From Avena insularis (Eukaryota > Streptophyta > Magnoliopsida > Poales > Poaceae), in contig CM042688.1 in assembly GCA_023614405.1 (NCBI GenBank), positions 441,492,028 to 441,556,027 of the forward strand: a stretch of 64,000 bases of DNA, in the 5' to 3' direction. This document shows positions 35,295-47,869 of this stretch, one piece after another. The first letter of the stretch is position 1, and each line of letters begins with the position of its first letter. A program made the position numbers and the translations under genes. Under the pieces are notes generated by a model. The model did no database searches and had not been told where the DNA came from. It worked only from the letters and a program-made list of their open reading frames with translations.

Positions 35295-35925
35295 AAACAA
35301 TTATCATATTTGTCAGATCCCCGGAATGCCGAGCAAAAATGTATTTAAGTACTTTATTTTGGTTGTGCTACAACTTATCGTTTTGAACTAAGTTCTTAAT
35401 GCTGGATTATCGTGGGCGAAGTCCCCGATTTTCGTTTTCTTGTTCCCCCAATTTTTGACTCGGCTCGCGTCTACCTTGATTCGACTTTTCGACTTACGAG
35501 TCTGAGGTTCAAAAAATTGATTTAACAATACTTGAAACTTCGAGATTAGCTTAACATGATCCGGTGCTAGATAAATACAATAAACCAAGGGTTAGTCAAA
35601 ATAACCAATGTCGGCCCGCTTAAGTTCTTTGCCTTAGTCATTTTTCATGTGCTTTGCCATTCCAAACTTGTTCTCTTGCTTGCCATGAAGCCAATTCTTG
35701 TTGGACAATAGCAAAGTTGAAGAGTTGGGTTTTTGGTGCTCACACATTACTAACCTGACTAAGATATAAGCGACTTAACCCAACCGACATAGAAATACGA
35801 AAATGAGAAAGACAATCATTAAGGCAGTCCCCGAGTCTCTACTTGGGGTGCCAAAGTTTTATTAATAAGCTCATTGTCGACATACATACCGACATATGAC
35901 TAGCTCGGATACATTCACCTCTTTG

Positions 35926-37320
35926 TTAGATGTAGAAAGGACGAAGTAGTGCTACATTCCACGGTCGCTTAGATTCCTCTCCGGACCTTTCCGCTTTGTT
36001 CTTTTCCTGCGGTTGTGCGTCAATAAGATAGTAGGAATCATTGTGCAAGGCTTTGCTTGCAATGAAAGGTCCTTCCCATGGAGGGGATAGCTTTTGCATG
36101 CCAGCAGTGCGCTGTATCAACCGTAGTACCAGGTCACCTTCTCGGAAGACTCGGGGGTTTACTTTTCGGCTATGATAGCGTCGGAGATTTTGCTGATATA
36201 TGGCAGATCTAGACAAGGCTAATTCTCTCGCTTCTTCCAGCAGATCAACATCATTTTGCCGGGCTGCGTGCACTTCGGCTTCTGTGTATTGGGTGATCCT
36301 TGGCTAATCATGCTCTATGTCGGCTGGTAATACACCTTCGTCCCCATATAACAAAAAGAATGGCGTATAGCCTATTGATTGATTCGGAGTTGTTCTTAAA
36401 CTCCACAATACCGCTGGTAGTTCTTCTATCTATCACCCTGCTGATCTTTGCAGTGGCTCTATGAGCCAGGGTTTTATCCCGGACAATACCAGTCCGTTGG
36501 ATCTTACCACTTGCTCATTCGATGTGGGGTGGGCGACTGAGGCGACATCTAGCTGGATCTTCTTTTCTCGGCAGAACCTCACAAATGCTCCTTCAGCGAA
36601 ATTTGTTCCATTATCAGTTATGATGCTATGGGGATAGCCATATCTCAGGATTATATCCTTGAGGAATCTTACTGTTGTTGCCCCATCACATTTCCGAATT
36701 GGTTTCACTTCAATCCACTTGGTGAACTTGTCAACCATAACTAGGATATGGTTCATCCCTCCTTTAGCCGGCTTAAATGGCCCTACCATATCTAGGCACC
36801 ATACAGCAAATGGCCATGTAATGGGGATAGTTTTCAGCTCCGACATTGGTAAATGAGTTTTTGTGGCGTATCTTTGACAACCATTGCATTTTCTCACCAG
36901 ATCTTCTGCTTGCTCCAAAGCACTGGGCCAATAAAATCCATGATGGCCACATTCCCATTGGTGAATATCTCGGAGTATGTCAAGTCCTTCGTCCGGGTCA
37001 ACGCACCGCTGCAGCATTGTAGTCACACTTCTTGTGTATAGTTCAGCGTTGATAATAGTATAGGCCTTTGCTCTCCTCTGGATCTGTCTTGAGATTATCT
37101 CGTCATCCGGCAAGGTTCCCTCATTCAAGAAATCTAAAATTGGCTTGGCCCAAGTTGGTATAGTCTGGACGGGAAATGGTTCCTCATCAATTTCCATCGT
37201 ATTTACCGACATAACTCCAGCCGGGTCAGCATGATCAGTCCCCGGGTTTGCTGAGGCAGTCCCCAGGTTTGCCGAAGTAGTCCCCGGGTTAACTAAGGTG
37301 CCTCCCCACTCTATCTCCAT
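35926..37320 (-). pseudogene. Integrase domain of the outer gypsy
   Basis: The zinc-binding HHCC region reads HQWECGHHGFYW and KCNGC. The catalytic core has WCLDMVGPF (first Asp) and IITDNGTNF (second Asp). The third acid, the Glu in the usual NGQVER motif, is Val here (SNEQVVRSNG), so the DDE triad is incomplete. The core frame stops at 36433. The C-terminal part continues at 36273-35926 in another frame with RVFREGDLVLR, KLSPPWEGPFIASK and RPWNVALLRPFYI. Integrase joins the retrotransposon DNA to the host; this copy should be inactive. Confidence 0.85.
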
Positions 37321-37482
37321 AGGTGCAGCTCCTCATCCGGAGAGTGCCGGGATATAAATTGAGTTTGATTCAGGCGATGGCGTGATAGATGGTTTTCTCA
37401 GGTGCTCCAAAGCAACATTTGGCGGGATTGGCTGCCGGGATGAGCCTAATATGGACAGCATATCTGCTGCCTCGTTTTCATT

Positions 37483-37881
37483 CTAAGGTATGTGATGGAA
37501 CTCACACCCTTCGAAAAACCCACTTATCTTTTGAACATGGAATCTGTATAGGGCCATGTTAGCATCCAAGGCATCCCAATTTCCAGACACTGGTTGCACC
37601 ACCAAATCTGAATCTCCAAAGCATTGTATCCGACGCATCCCCATTTCTTTTGCTACCTTGAGACCATGTACCAATGCTTCGTACTCTGCAACATTATTTG
37701 AGGCACTAAAGAGGATTTGAAGGACATATTTCAGTTGATACTTCTTGGGCAAGGTAAGCACTACTCTGGTGCCCAACCCATCTTTCAGTTTCGATCCATC
37801 GAAGTGCATTCGCCAATAATTGGAGTCCGGCAGAGGTGGCTCATATTGCATTTCAGCCCAGTCCACGAAGAAATCTGCCAC
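37483..37881 (-). pseudogene. RNase H (DGS type) of the outer gypsy
   Basis: MHFDGSKLKDGLG, NNVAEYEALVHGLKVAKE and CFGDSDLVVQ give the D-E-D acidic residues of RNase H. The DGS-x-x-x-G-x-G opening is the form called archaeal-like RNase H in the Tat lineage. The frame is ended by TAG after HHIP, just before NENEAAD, where the last part of the fold would continue. Confidence 0.75.
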
Positions 37882-38029
37882 AGCTTGCGACTTTATAGCA
37901 TCTCTTCTGTCAAATCGTGGCGCATACGGGGCTAACTCAATTTCCCATTTCGATATCCGGCCACTTGCATCTTAGTTACTCATAATCTCTGATATGTGTG
38001 CCTCACATATCACTTTGATGGGATATTCC

Positions 38030-39169
38030 TCAAAATAGTGTTTGAGTTTCTTGGCCGACATATATACGCCATACGCCATCTTTTGATAGTGAGGGTAATT
38101 TTGTTTTGAAGCAGACAATATCTCGCTCAGATAATACAATGGCCTTTGCACCGACTTTCTCGCGCTCCACTATGATTACTGCACTTACAACTCGGTTGGT
38201 CACGGCTACGTAAAGCAACATTGGCTCCTTGAGTAGTGGTGCTACTAGGATCGGCGCAGTAGATAACATCTTTTTCAATTCTCGAAACGCAAGGTCCGTC
38301 TGTGGCGTCCATGTGAATTTGTCTACCTTTTTCATTAACTGGTAGAGTGGAAAGGCCTTCTCTCCCAACCGACATACGAACCGGCTTAACGATGCCAGGC
38401 AACCAGTGAACTTATGCACATCGTTAAGGCATCTTGGCAGTTCCATTCTTTCTATGGCCCGGATTTTTGTCGGGTTAGCTTCGATACCTTGCCTAGACAT
38501 TAAAAAACCAAGTAACTTTCCAGCGGGCACGCCAAGGGTGCACTTCTCCCGGTTTAGCTTCATTCGGAACCTTCTTAAGTTCGTGAATGTTTGCCGGATA
38601 TCATCAAGGAGCGTATTGATTTCCTTGGTCTTTATTACCACATCATCCACATAAACTTGCATGTTCCGACCTATTTGGTCATGTAAGAATTTTTGCATGC
38701 ATCGTTGGTACGTTTCTCCTGCATTACGTAGTCCAAACGGCATAGTGTGATAGCAATAAGCCCCGTACGGGGTAATAAACGCTGTCTTTATTTGATCATC
38801 CGGATTCAGGGGTATCTAGTGGAAACCATAATACGCATCAATGAATGACAGTAGTTCACATCCGGTTGTTGAGTCTATGACTTGATCTATTCTAGGGAGT
38901 GGGAATGGATCTTTGGGACACGCTTTATTCAGGTTCGTGTAATTAATGCACATGCGCCATACCACAGCCACGTTCAGATCATCTTTCTTCTTCTCCACAA
39001 GCATCAGATTAGAGAGCCAATCCGGATAGAGTACTTCCATGATAAATACGGCCACTAGGAGCCTAGCTATTTCATCCCCAGTGACTTTCCTTCTGTCTTC
39101 TGCGAAATATCGGAGAGGCTGCTTTACCAGCTTAGCTCCAGGTCTTATGTTTAATGAGTGCCCGGCCAA
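38030..39169 (-). pseudogene. Reverse transcriptase domain of the outer gypsy
   Basis: RT motifs appear in order: RMCINYTNLNKACPKDPFPL, LLSFIDAYYGFH, MPFGLRNAGETYQRCM and QVYVDDVVI (the YVDD catalytic box is intact), then LGFLMSRQGIEANP. A TAG at 38816-38818 stands where the nearly invariant Gln of the YHQI motif belongs. The connection region follows (FTGCLASLSRF, APILVAPLLKEPM). The enzyme copies the RNA into cDNA in the particle; the stop prevents a full product. Confidence 0.85.
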
Positions 39170-39253
39170 CTCCCTCGGTACACGTTGCAGATCCTGAGTG
39201 GACCAAGCAAAGATATCCCGATTCTCACGGAGGAAGTTGACGAGCTCGCTTTC

Positions 39254-39928
39254 CTATTTGCTGCTTAACACGGCACCAATGGTTATGGTGCGCTCTAAGA
39301 ACTGATCATCGATTGGCACTTTCTTTGTGTCCTTGGTTGCTTGGAATGACACGCTTCCGTGTGGGTTGGTCAAATCCGGCATATGTTGTTGCATGGATTG
39401 AGCCAATGCTGCCACTTCCAGTATCTTCCTTTTTTCCTGAGCTATCAAGAGTGACTCAGCTAAGTTAGATCCGGCTGAGGCGCACTCGATCGAACGCCGG
39501 AAGTCCCCTGATATAGTTATCACGCCCCTTCGTCCGGGAAGTTTCATTTTAAGGTAGCTGATGTGAGTGGTTGCCATGAACTTGTTCAATGCGGGCCTGC
39601 CGAGTAACACGTGATAAGCACTCTCTAGATTCACCACTTCGAACTCCAAATTTTTAGTCCGGCAATTATCTCTCGTGCCGAATAACACATCAACCCGGAC
39701 CTTGCCAATTGGCTCACAGGAAATACCCGGTACAATGCCATGAAAAGTGGTCCTCGTTGCTTGCAACATGTTCTCTGTTATTCCTAGCTCGTGCATCGTA
39801 TCCTTGTACATAATGTTGATACTACTGCCATTGTCAATCAGTACCTTGGAAAACCTCACATTGAGATTCGGCCCGATGAACATTGGATCCAGGACCAATG
39901 CGTAGGTCCTAGGGCTAGGCATGATCAT
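39254..39928 (-). pseudogene. Aspartic protease region of the outer gypsy
   Basis: VLIDNGSSINIMY is the active-site loop, with D-N-G in place of the usual D-T/S-G. YHVLLGRPALN is the second conserved motif of the retropepsin fold. The frame is continuous with RT but for a TAG at 39254-39256, before ESELVNFL, where Gln is common in relatives. The enzyme would cut the gag-pol precursor. Confidence 0.75.
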
Positions 39929-40319
39929 TGGGTGATCTTTAATACTCCACGTGATCTCCTGATCTGCCTAGGGCATGTATCTCACTACTGTCGGCATTAC
40001 TACGTTTACCTCCATATGTCGGCGCTGCATGCTTTTCCGGTCATTTTCTTCTGTGGTAAACACACAGTAACTTTGATGATGCTCGGTGTACTCATTTCGT
40101 CCCTCATTCTCGTGGTAACCTTGACCTTGTTGTTGGTTATTACCTACTTGATGTACTGCATCCCTTCTTTCCTGATTCTCATACCTCGGTGGAGGTGGTG
40201 GCAACATCAGTTGCTGTGCATTCCCCCTATTAGTAACGGTTGCCGTGGTGCCTCATTCCTAGGTGCCTTGTTCCGAGGTGCCTGAGCATTCCCCGAACTG
40301 CCCTGCTTTAACTTTCTCA

Positions 40320-41054
40320 TCCACTCACACTACCGGGTTGTATGGTTTGCCGGACTATTCGGACTTGGTGTATGGAACTTGCAAGGTTGATCCAACATAG
40401 ACTCGAACGTATAGCTCGGTCTATCTTTCTGCTCTTGCCATTGCTTTTTCTTCTCCGGGGTCCAAGGCTTTTTCCTTTCGTTTTTCTGTTGCCAGTTTTG
40501 TCCTCCAGTTTTCTGGCGCTGGCTAGCACCGGCATTGAGCTAGTCCCGGTCTACCGCTGACACCTATTGCGAGTTATATCAGTAATCCGGGCACTCGTCC
40601 CTTCTCTTTCCTCGAAAATCATTCCTCCTCAATGACCCGAGGCCATCTCGGTTGTAATATTCCTCGTTTGCCTCGCTCGACACTAGCCAGGGTTGCGTTG
40701 GATCTCCCAAGGCATACAAATCCGCGATCCGGATCGTCTTAGCCAAAGTGGTTGGCATATCTCGCTGCAGCCTCTGCCACAACATACTCCCATATTTGCA
40801 TCCCTGGGCGAACCACGCGATAGCTTGCGATTCAATTACTCCCTCACACGAGTTACGCACGTTGCACCACCGAGTCAAGAAATCCTGGTCTGGCTCATTC
40901 GGTCTTTACCGGCATAGCGCCAGAGTTTGAGGCCTGTTGGGCCTCTTGTAGGTGCTCGAGAAGTTGCTAATGAACAACTCCTCAAAATCCAACCAACAGT
41001 TGACACTTCCTGGTGGCAAATTGTTCAGCCAAACTCTCGTTGGTGTCGTCAGGT
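40320..41054 (-). pseudogene. Gag of the outer gypsy, 3' part
   Basis: The frames give RVWLNNLPPGSVNCWLDFEE and ISNFSSTYKRPNRPQTLALC, then a capsid-like stretch (FLTRWCNVRNSCEGVI, AIAWFAQGCKYGSMLWQRLQ). These are the usual plant gypsy gag motifs. Near 40330-40400 a CKFHTPSP ... ANHTTR-C motif, C-x2-H-x9-H-x4-C, is a zinc-knuckle variant; TAG at 40330-40332 falls just before its last Cys. The upstream gag half lies across the inner element at 53545-54749. Confidence 0.65.
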
Positions 41055-41554
41055 TGATGACAAGTACGCCATGAGGGGGTCCTCGGGGCATGCGGAATAG
41101 GGGGGTGTGGGACGTATGGTGTTCCGGGACAATGAGCACACAAGTTTACCCAGGTTTGAATCCGCCAGCTTTGGACGGATCCTACTCCTGCTAGCAATCC
41201 AGTAATACGGTAGAGCCGGAATATGGGTTACAAGGGTTCGCCTGTGCGAGTTAAGGTTGTAGACTATTGAGGGTGCCCTAAAGGCTCTCTCTAGGATAAC
41301 TTATATAGATATTCGGCCTAGGGTTTACAGGAGAGATCTATCCGGCTACGACTGAGAGTCGGTTATAGAGTACATCTTGAACTACAAGTAACACTATGGG
41401 CCTAAGTCGGTAAGTCTTCTGGGCCTTCCCGTAGCTGGATTGGACTCCACCTCTTCTCCCTGACTGGGCTGCTCGTGGAGCAAAGCTCTAACCCGAAGTG
41501 GGCCACCCTGGTTAGTGAGTATTGTGAGGATACCCGGAAAGTATATCCCCAACA
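41055..41554 (-). repeat. 3' LTR of the inner gypsy
   Basis: Plus-strand sequence TGATGACAAGTACGCC to TATCCCCAACA, 500 bp, paired with 53045-53544. A TATA box (TATATAA on the minus strand) lies at 41301-41308. Confidence 0.9.
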
Positions 41555-42102
41555 GCAGCCCCCGGAAGTCTCCAAGATCCAAAGTCGGATTCTTCATCAT
41601 CTAGCTTGATCTTCGTCTTGGAGAATCTTGAAGAGTTCCTGAAACTTCAAAACAAAAGATACAATCCGGGTCTCGAAAATAAGTCGGATATATCAGTACA
41701 TTATTTAGGTTTTCCAACTTGATATTCAAATTAAGCCGGAACTTGGTCCCTGACATCATCTGACACTGGTCATGGTCAAGTCACGTCATCTGACAAACAT
41801 CCTGTCAGCACCACCGTTGGTGGGTCCGCCGTTCGTGGAACCGAGGCGTCGTTTTAATGCATACGCGGAGATCGAGGCGACGTAATCATCGCGTGGGTCC
41901 TTCCTAGTTCCTTCCACGACGTGTGGCGTTTATACAGTGCCGTTTGCATGAATCTTGGCGCGGTTACGTGGGTCCTTCCTAGTTCCCATCTTCACTTGTT
42001 CCCTGGTTGTTCCTTCTCCCCCACTTCTCCCTCCCGCACAGAGCTCTACTGCCTCCCAGCTTCCTAGCGCCGCCCATCCAAGGTCACCGGCGCACCAAAG
42101 AA

Positions 42103-45100
42103 ATGGCTTCTTCTTCATCTTCCGGCTTGGCTGGATTCGCAGTGGCAGCGAAGGCGGCAGCGGCAGGGGAGAAAGAGAGGAACCGTGGGGTTTGGATCTC
42201 GTGTCTTCTCAACGACGAGAAGCTCCACGGCGTGGAGAATGAAGGGCTCCTCCACGCCGGCGACTGGCGGAGCGGTTTCGGTGAAACCATCCCCCACCCA
42301 CAAGCCTACGAGCGGGTACACTTCGGCACCCACCTCGACAGAGGTTTGTCTTTCCCTCCCTCGGATTTCTTTTCCGAGGTGATAGATCACTATGGCATTT
42401 AGCTCCACCATCTTCCTCCCAACTCCATCTTAGAGATGAGCGCTTATGCGACTTTGTGTGAGGGATATATCAGAATTCGGCCGAGTCTTACTTTATTTCG
42501 TTTCTACTTTCATGTCCGTAGAAACTCCATCACCGCCGGTAATCCTTATATTACTATCACTATTAGCCTTTTTGTTAGACGCGAGCGTAGTTATCCTCGC
42601 ATTTCTGCCTGTGAGTCGGTCAAACAATGGTCGACCACTTTCTTTTACCATAAGGATATTCCTGCTGCCGGCAAAGCTACTGCCTTGTCGGCTTTCATCG
42701 ACGGAGCCGCCATGGCCCTTCCATCTTGGGACGAGGCTCCTACGTCTCTTAGTGACGATCTGATCCTCGCTAAGAGGCGGATCGAATACCTGATAAAACA
42801 CAAAGGTTTGAAAGGATGCGATTTAGTCCAGTCTTGGGTTGCACGTCGGATCCAGCCCTTCCAGCACCATGGCGACCGTCTGATGCACTCCATCACGGCG
42901 TCGAAGAATGATTCCCTCTGCATCAGTCCTAAGGCTTTAAAGCCACGGGAATACATAAGCCAGATCAAATGGCTGATCAAGGAGCGGATTGAAAGAAATA
43001 TTCCGGACTTGTCTCTAGACATGCATATGGCGAAAGACCCTGTAGTTCCGATAAGCTTCAATAATAAACCATTTTATGTATTTCACATTTTAAGTTACTT
43101 TGCAATACTGAGATACTTTCTTCTTTTCAGCTTGCCGATCTCCCCGAGTCAGAGCTGGCTCGTATCGATGGATATCCTCCGGAGTTTTCTCAGGAGGCGG
43201 AACTGGTCCCACTGTCGGATGTTGTGCCCAGGAAGTGCAAAGCTCCGACAGTGGCTATCGGCACAAAGGAGGTGCCAGTCGTGAGGAGGTAACTTTCAAC
43301 ACAACTTCCGCCTTTGTACCTTACTCAAATTTTCTTCCGAGATGTAATGTTTTCCATTCTATTACACTCTCAGAGCTAAGCAACTCATCAAGGGCAAGGG
43401 GAAGGGAACTTCTTCGAAGCCCTTGCGGCAGACGAAGCTGACTATGGCTTCTCCTGATGCGGCTCCTCCGAATCCTGCTCCTCAACCTTCCGCAATGCTG
43501 GTGATTACTCCATCACTAGTTGTCGCAGAAGATCCGGCTCCTTCAATGGGGCCAGCGATCCTTGAATCGCAGACTGACGCCACCATGGGTGGCTCAGGTT
43601 TAGATAAGGGTGAACCCTCTTCGGGTAATGATCCCTCGGCAGAGACCTTTGCCAAAAACCTCCTGAACAATCCGGGACATGCCAAATTTGGTTTGTCTCG
43701 GAAATCTGTAGAAGAAATACTGCTTATGGCCCGACAATGCCTAGAGAGCCGAAATCTCTCTACCGAAGAAGAAGCACAACAAGCGGAGGACATCAAGTAC
43801 TCCGACCTTCTTGAACAATTCGGCCTTCACGACGAGGGACGTAGAGCTGGTGTAAGCTCACACATGAACATCATGTAAGTAGGAATTTGAACTCACGATT
43901 TTCTTTATTGTACTTTATATCATATCCTATAGCCCCCAAGCATGAAGTAGGATATACATTCCGGGTTTATGCTTCCTTAGGATGCCAAAGAATGAACTAT
44001 TGTAGCCCCCAAGGCTCGTGCTGATATTAGTAACAATATTAGCCTGAGTCTTCAGTAGACTTCTGACTCTGGGTATTCTGACTTACAGAAAGTTAATTCA
44101 TATTACCAGGATTTGTTGAAGAATATCTGTAACAAACGGAGAGCAATCAAAGCTCTCCGACTTGAAAATGCTGAGCTGAAGGTTTCCAAGGATGAGGCCG
44201 AAGGTAAACATTCCGAACTCAAACCTTGTCTTGTGTTTTCATACTTGAATATTTTTGCTAAACTGTTGTTCTTTTGTCTTGCAGCACTGGTAAAACAGTC
44301 TTGTGGTATGATCGAAGAGGCCGAGAACCTCAAAACCCTAGTGGTGGAGAATAAAGAACTTCGCCAAGAGCTGGATAAGCTCAAGGCAGATCATGAGAAG
44401 AGCATCGCTCAAATTCTCGAATCCTCCTCCATGACTACTGATGAATGTGATCGTAAGATGGCTGTTCAAGATCAGAGAATCTCGGATCTGAAGGATGAAC
44501 TTTGCAGAGATAAGGATCTTTCTGAGGCGCTCCGGGATGAACTCCGGAGTCTTCGAGAAGAGAAGACCAAAGTTGACGATGTCATCTTCGATATGCTTCC
44601 ATCTTTCTGACTTTTCTATATTCTTCGACTCTTTCGATGTCGGATTTTCTTAACCGTTTTGCGTTATGTGTATAGGTCCTCTGAACTTGACGGACTCCAC
44701 CTCTGCGGAGCCTCGCACCCACCAGCTTACCCAAGTCGGTGATGTGCTTCATGACTTCTGCCAATTCATTGAGGATATTGGCGAAGCTCTCAAGGTTTCG
44801 GACATGCATCGCATGTCCGACTTTCAGGTGCGAGACCAGGCGTAAGAGATGCCGCAGCTCATCCGGGACTGGAACATGTCCTACGCGTGATCCACAGCGC
44901 AGAACGCTCTCACCATAGTCATGAGCAACCATGGAAACATGGAGATATGGCAAGTGACCAGAGGATACTGCAAGGTGGATGAAGACGGCCAGTAGCAAGA
45001 TATCAAGGCCATCATGGACTCCTGCACAGGATATGGGTGTCACATAGCTGACTTAACCAGCTACGACACTCCCTTCTTCACTCGCGTGCACACACCGCCT

Positions 45101-45283
45101 CCGCCTCTGGAAGAAGCAGCTGAATTTTCCGACGATGAACAGACCGTATCGGATCTGAACATCTCAGAGCATTATCAAACCGAGGCCGATGCATCCACTG
45201 AGCCGGTAGCTCCTACCTCCTCTCCTGCATCACAAATTACCAGACACAAATGTATTATTCCGAGAAACATTATGGGTCTGTAA
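42103..45283 (+). pseudogene. Antisense accessory gene of the inner gypsy (gypsy-type transposon N-terminal domain)
   Basis: ATG at 42103 opens MASSSSSGLAGFAVAAKAA. The frame later reads LHHLPPNSILEMSAYATLCE and LTLFRFYFHV, which I recognise as the plant domain filed as putative gypsy-type transposon (Transposase_28). TAG at 42400-42402 replaces the Gln usual in the QLHHL motif. Plausible introns separate later exons: LADLPESELARIDGYPPEF after 43130, KQLIKGKGKGTSS after 43375, and a long coiled coil (44113-44610, LVVENKELRQELDKLKADHE). A Pro/Ser-rich C-terminal part ends at 45283. The outer element keeps only the C-terminal half of a relative. Its function in the element is unknown. Confidence 0.65.
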
Positions 45284-45815
45284 ATATGTAGTACTATAAT
45301 TTTGCTAGTGCTAAGCTTTTAATCTATTCAGCACTTTTGGCTTAAATTTTTGTGTGCCTAAAATGTTTACATAAGCACTTATACTTTTGCGTCTATACTT
45401 ATCGTTTATCTAGCTTTCCGCCTTGTCCCTTTCGCGAGCCGGCTAAACCTTCCGCACGGAAACTTTGGCGAGCAACAGAGCTCAATTGCTAAACCAGTTT
45501 AAACTCAGAAACAAAGCCGGCTTCTAGTACCAACAATTCACTACTCAGAAAATGCCCGCATCCGGCAATCAGACAAATAACCAAAGTATAGACTAGAAAC
45601 TTTAGAGTTATACCCAAAGGTAGCATTTTTAGAATCGGAAATCTAAACCAGAACAAACATGATCATAAAGTACTTTCAAGTACTTTGAGATTTTCGACTA
45701 TGACATGATCATTCGGAAATAAGATGGTAAAAACTTCTCGGAAAAAACTTGAGGCAACCAAGACTTTTATTTCTCACAGAACATGTACATATGTAAGATT
45801 ACAAAGAAGGATAAA

Positions 45816-47167
45816 CTAAGAATAAAAGGGACGTAGTTGAGCAATATTCCATGGTCTGTCTAACTCATCCGGATTTGTACCGCCTCCAGCTCTCTTTCTC
45901 TTCTTAGTAGCAAGTCTTTCTTTGACTGGCCTCATGTCAGTTAAGTAGTATGAACCATTATGCAATACTCGACTAACTAAAAAGGGCCCTTCCCATACCA
46001 GGGAAAGTTTGTGCTTTCTTTGTTGCACAAGCCAGAGAACCAAATCGCCTTTATTGAAAGATCTGTTTCGGACTCTCTGGCTATGATACTTGCGTAACTT
46101 CTGCTGATAGGCTGTTGATCTCATTTCAGCAACGACGCGAACTTCTTCGACTAAGTCGAGATCATTTTGTCGAGAAATCTCGGCATCTTCTTTGATATAC
46201 ACGGCCACTCTAGGAGAAGTGTGAATCAAATCACTAGAAATAATTGCTTCTGCGCCATAGACCAAGAAGAAAGGTGTGTATCCGGTTGACCTGTTCGGAG
46301 TTGTTCGTAAACTCCATATTACAGAGGGTAATTCCTCTGCCCAAGCCCCCGCAGCATGTCGTAGGGGTGCTTCGAGTCTCGGTTTTAGGCCATGTAGGAT
46401 TAAACCATTTGCCCTTTCGACTTGTCCGTTAGCCTGTGGATCTACGACTGACGCAATGTCAAGGCGAACATTTTGTTCATTGCAGAATTTGGCCAATTCT
46501 CCCATAGAAAAATTACTCCCGTTGTCCGTGATAATACTATGCGGATAACCATACCGGATTATAACATCCTCCACAAATCTTTTGGTTGTTGCTCCATCAC
46601 AACTAGTGACGGGTTTAGCCTCAATCCATTTTGTGAATTTATCCACCATCACTAAGAGGTGAGTAAATCCACTTGGAGCCCGTTTAAGCGATCATACCAT
46701 ATCAAGCCCCCAGACCGCAAAAGGCCATGTTATAGGTATTGTTCGCAACTGATCAGCTGGAACGTGAGCTTGTTTGGCGTACTTTTGGTAGCCTTTGCAC
46801 ATCCTGACTAGCCGTTCGGCATCTGCCTGAGCTGTAAGCCAAAAAAACCATGTCTAAAAGCTTTTGCCACTAAAGATTTGGCTGTAGCGTGGTGACCACA
46901 CTCGCCTTCGTGGATTTCTCTTAAGATTTCTACTCCTTCTTCTGGAGATACGCAGCGCTGAAAGACCCCAGACACACTCTGCTTATCGAGCTCACCTTTA
47001 ACTATAGTATAGGATTTCGCTCGTCGGATAATCTGCCGGCTCAGAACCTCGTCTACGGGTAATTTGCCATCTACCAGATAATCAAGGTAGGGTTGAGTCC
47101 AGCTGAGAATTACAGCCAGAACTGCTATTAGTGGTGAGTTGGATTTGGCCGGATATTCCTCATCCAC
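45816..47167 (-). pseudogene. Integrase domain of the inner gypsy
   Basis: 47167-46808 gives the region before and through the zinc finger (VEILREIHEGECGHH). A break follows, and 46652-45816 gives the core and C-terminal domain. The core has WGLDMV (first Asp, in a short frame near 46715), IITDNGSNF (second Asp) and NGQVERANG (catalytic Glu intact). The C-terminal part has NKGDLVLWLV, WEGPFLVSRVLHNGSYYL and RPWNIAQLRPFYS. A stop lies right after WGLDMV, so the enzyme is split although all three acids remain. Confidence 0.85.
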
Positions 47168-47176
47168 TCCCTTTAT

Positions 47177-47626
47177 TCAGGGAACTTTGAGGTGCTCTAA
47201 AAAAGCGCCATCAGGGACCTCTTTCCGTGCAGAGCCTATCCGAGATAGTGCATCTGCTTCCTCATTTTCTGCTCGAGGGATGTGTTGAACCTCAAACCCT
47301 TCGAACGATTTAGATAAATTATCCACGACAGCCTTATATGTTGCCATGTGTTTATTTGCATTACAAATATCCGACACTTGCTGAGCAACAAGATCCGAAT
47401 CTCCATAACACATCAAACGTCGGATGCTGATATCCTTAGCAATCCGGATTCCTTGCAGCAGTGCTTCATACTCGGCAATATTATTTGTCATTGTGAAGTG
47501 GATCTGCAACACGTATAGAACTTTATCTCCTTGGGGTGATTTGAGCACCACGCCAGCCCCCGAGCCCCCTCGAGCCTTAGACCCATCAAAGTATAGGGTC
47601 CAATATTCTGACTCAGGGAGGGTCAT
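47177..47626 (-). pseudogene. RNase H (DGS type) of the inner gypsy
   Basis: TLYFDGSKARGGSGAGVVL, NNIAEYEALLQGIRIAKD, CYGDSDLVAQQV and ENEEADALSRIG give a full RNase H with the D-E-D-D residues. This domain alone has no internal stop; it is flanked by breaks on both sides. Confidence 0.8.
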
Positions 47627-47869
47627 ATTCTCCTTCGTCTTTGTCTAATCAGCAACAAAGTCGGCAAGGATTTGGGATTTGATTGTTGTCCGGGGTTTAT
47701 ACTCAATATCGAAAGATGAAAGCTCTATGCCCCATTTGGCGACGCGTCCTATGGCGTCACTATTGTTAATTATGTCTCTCATGGGAGCTGTGCTCACCAT
47801 GGTAATTGGATGCTCCTTGAAATAGTGTCATAGCTTACGAGATGCCAAGAAAACATTGTAAGCCAGCTT

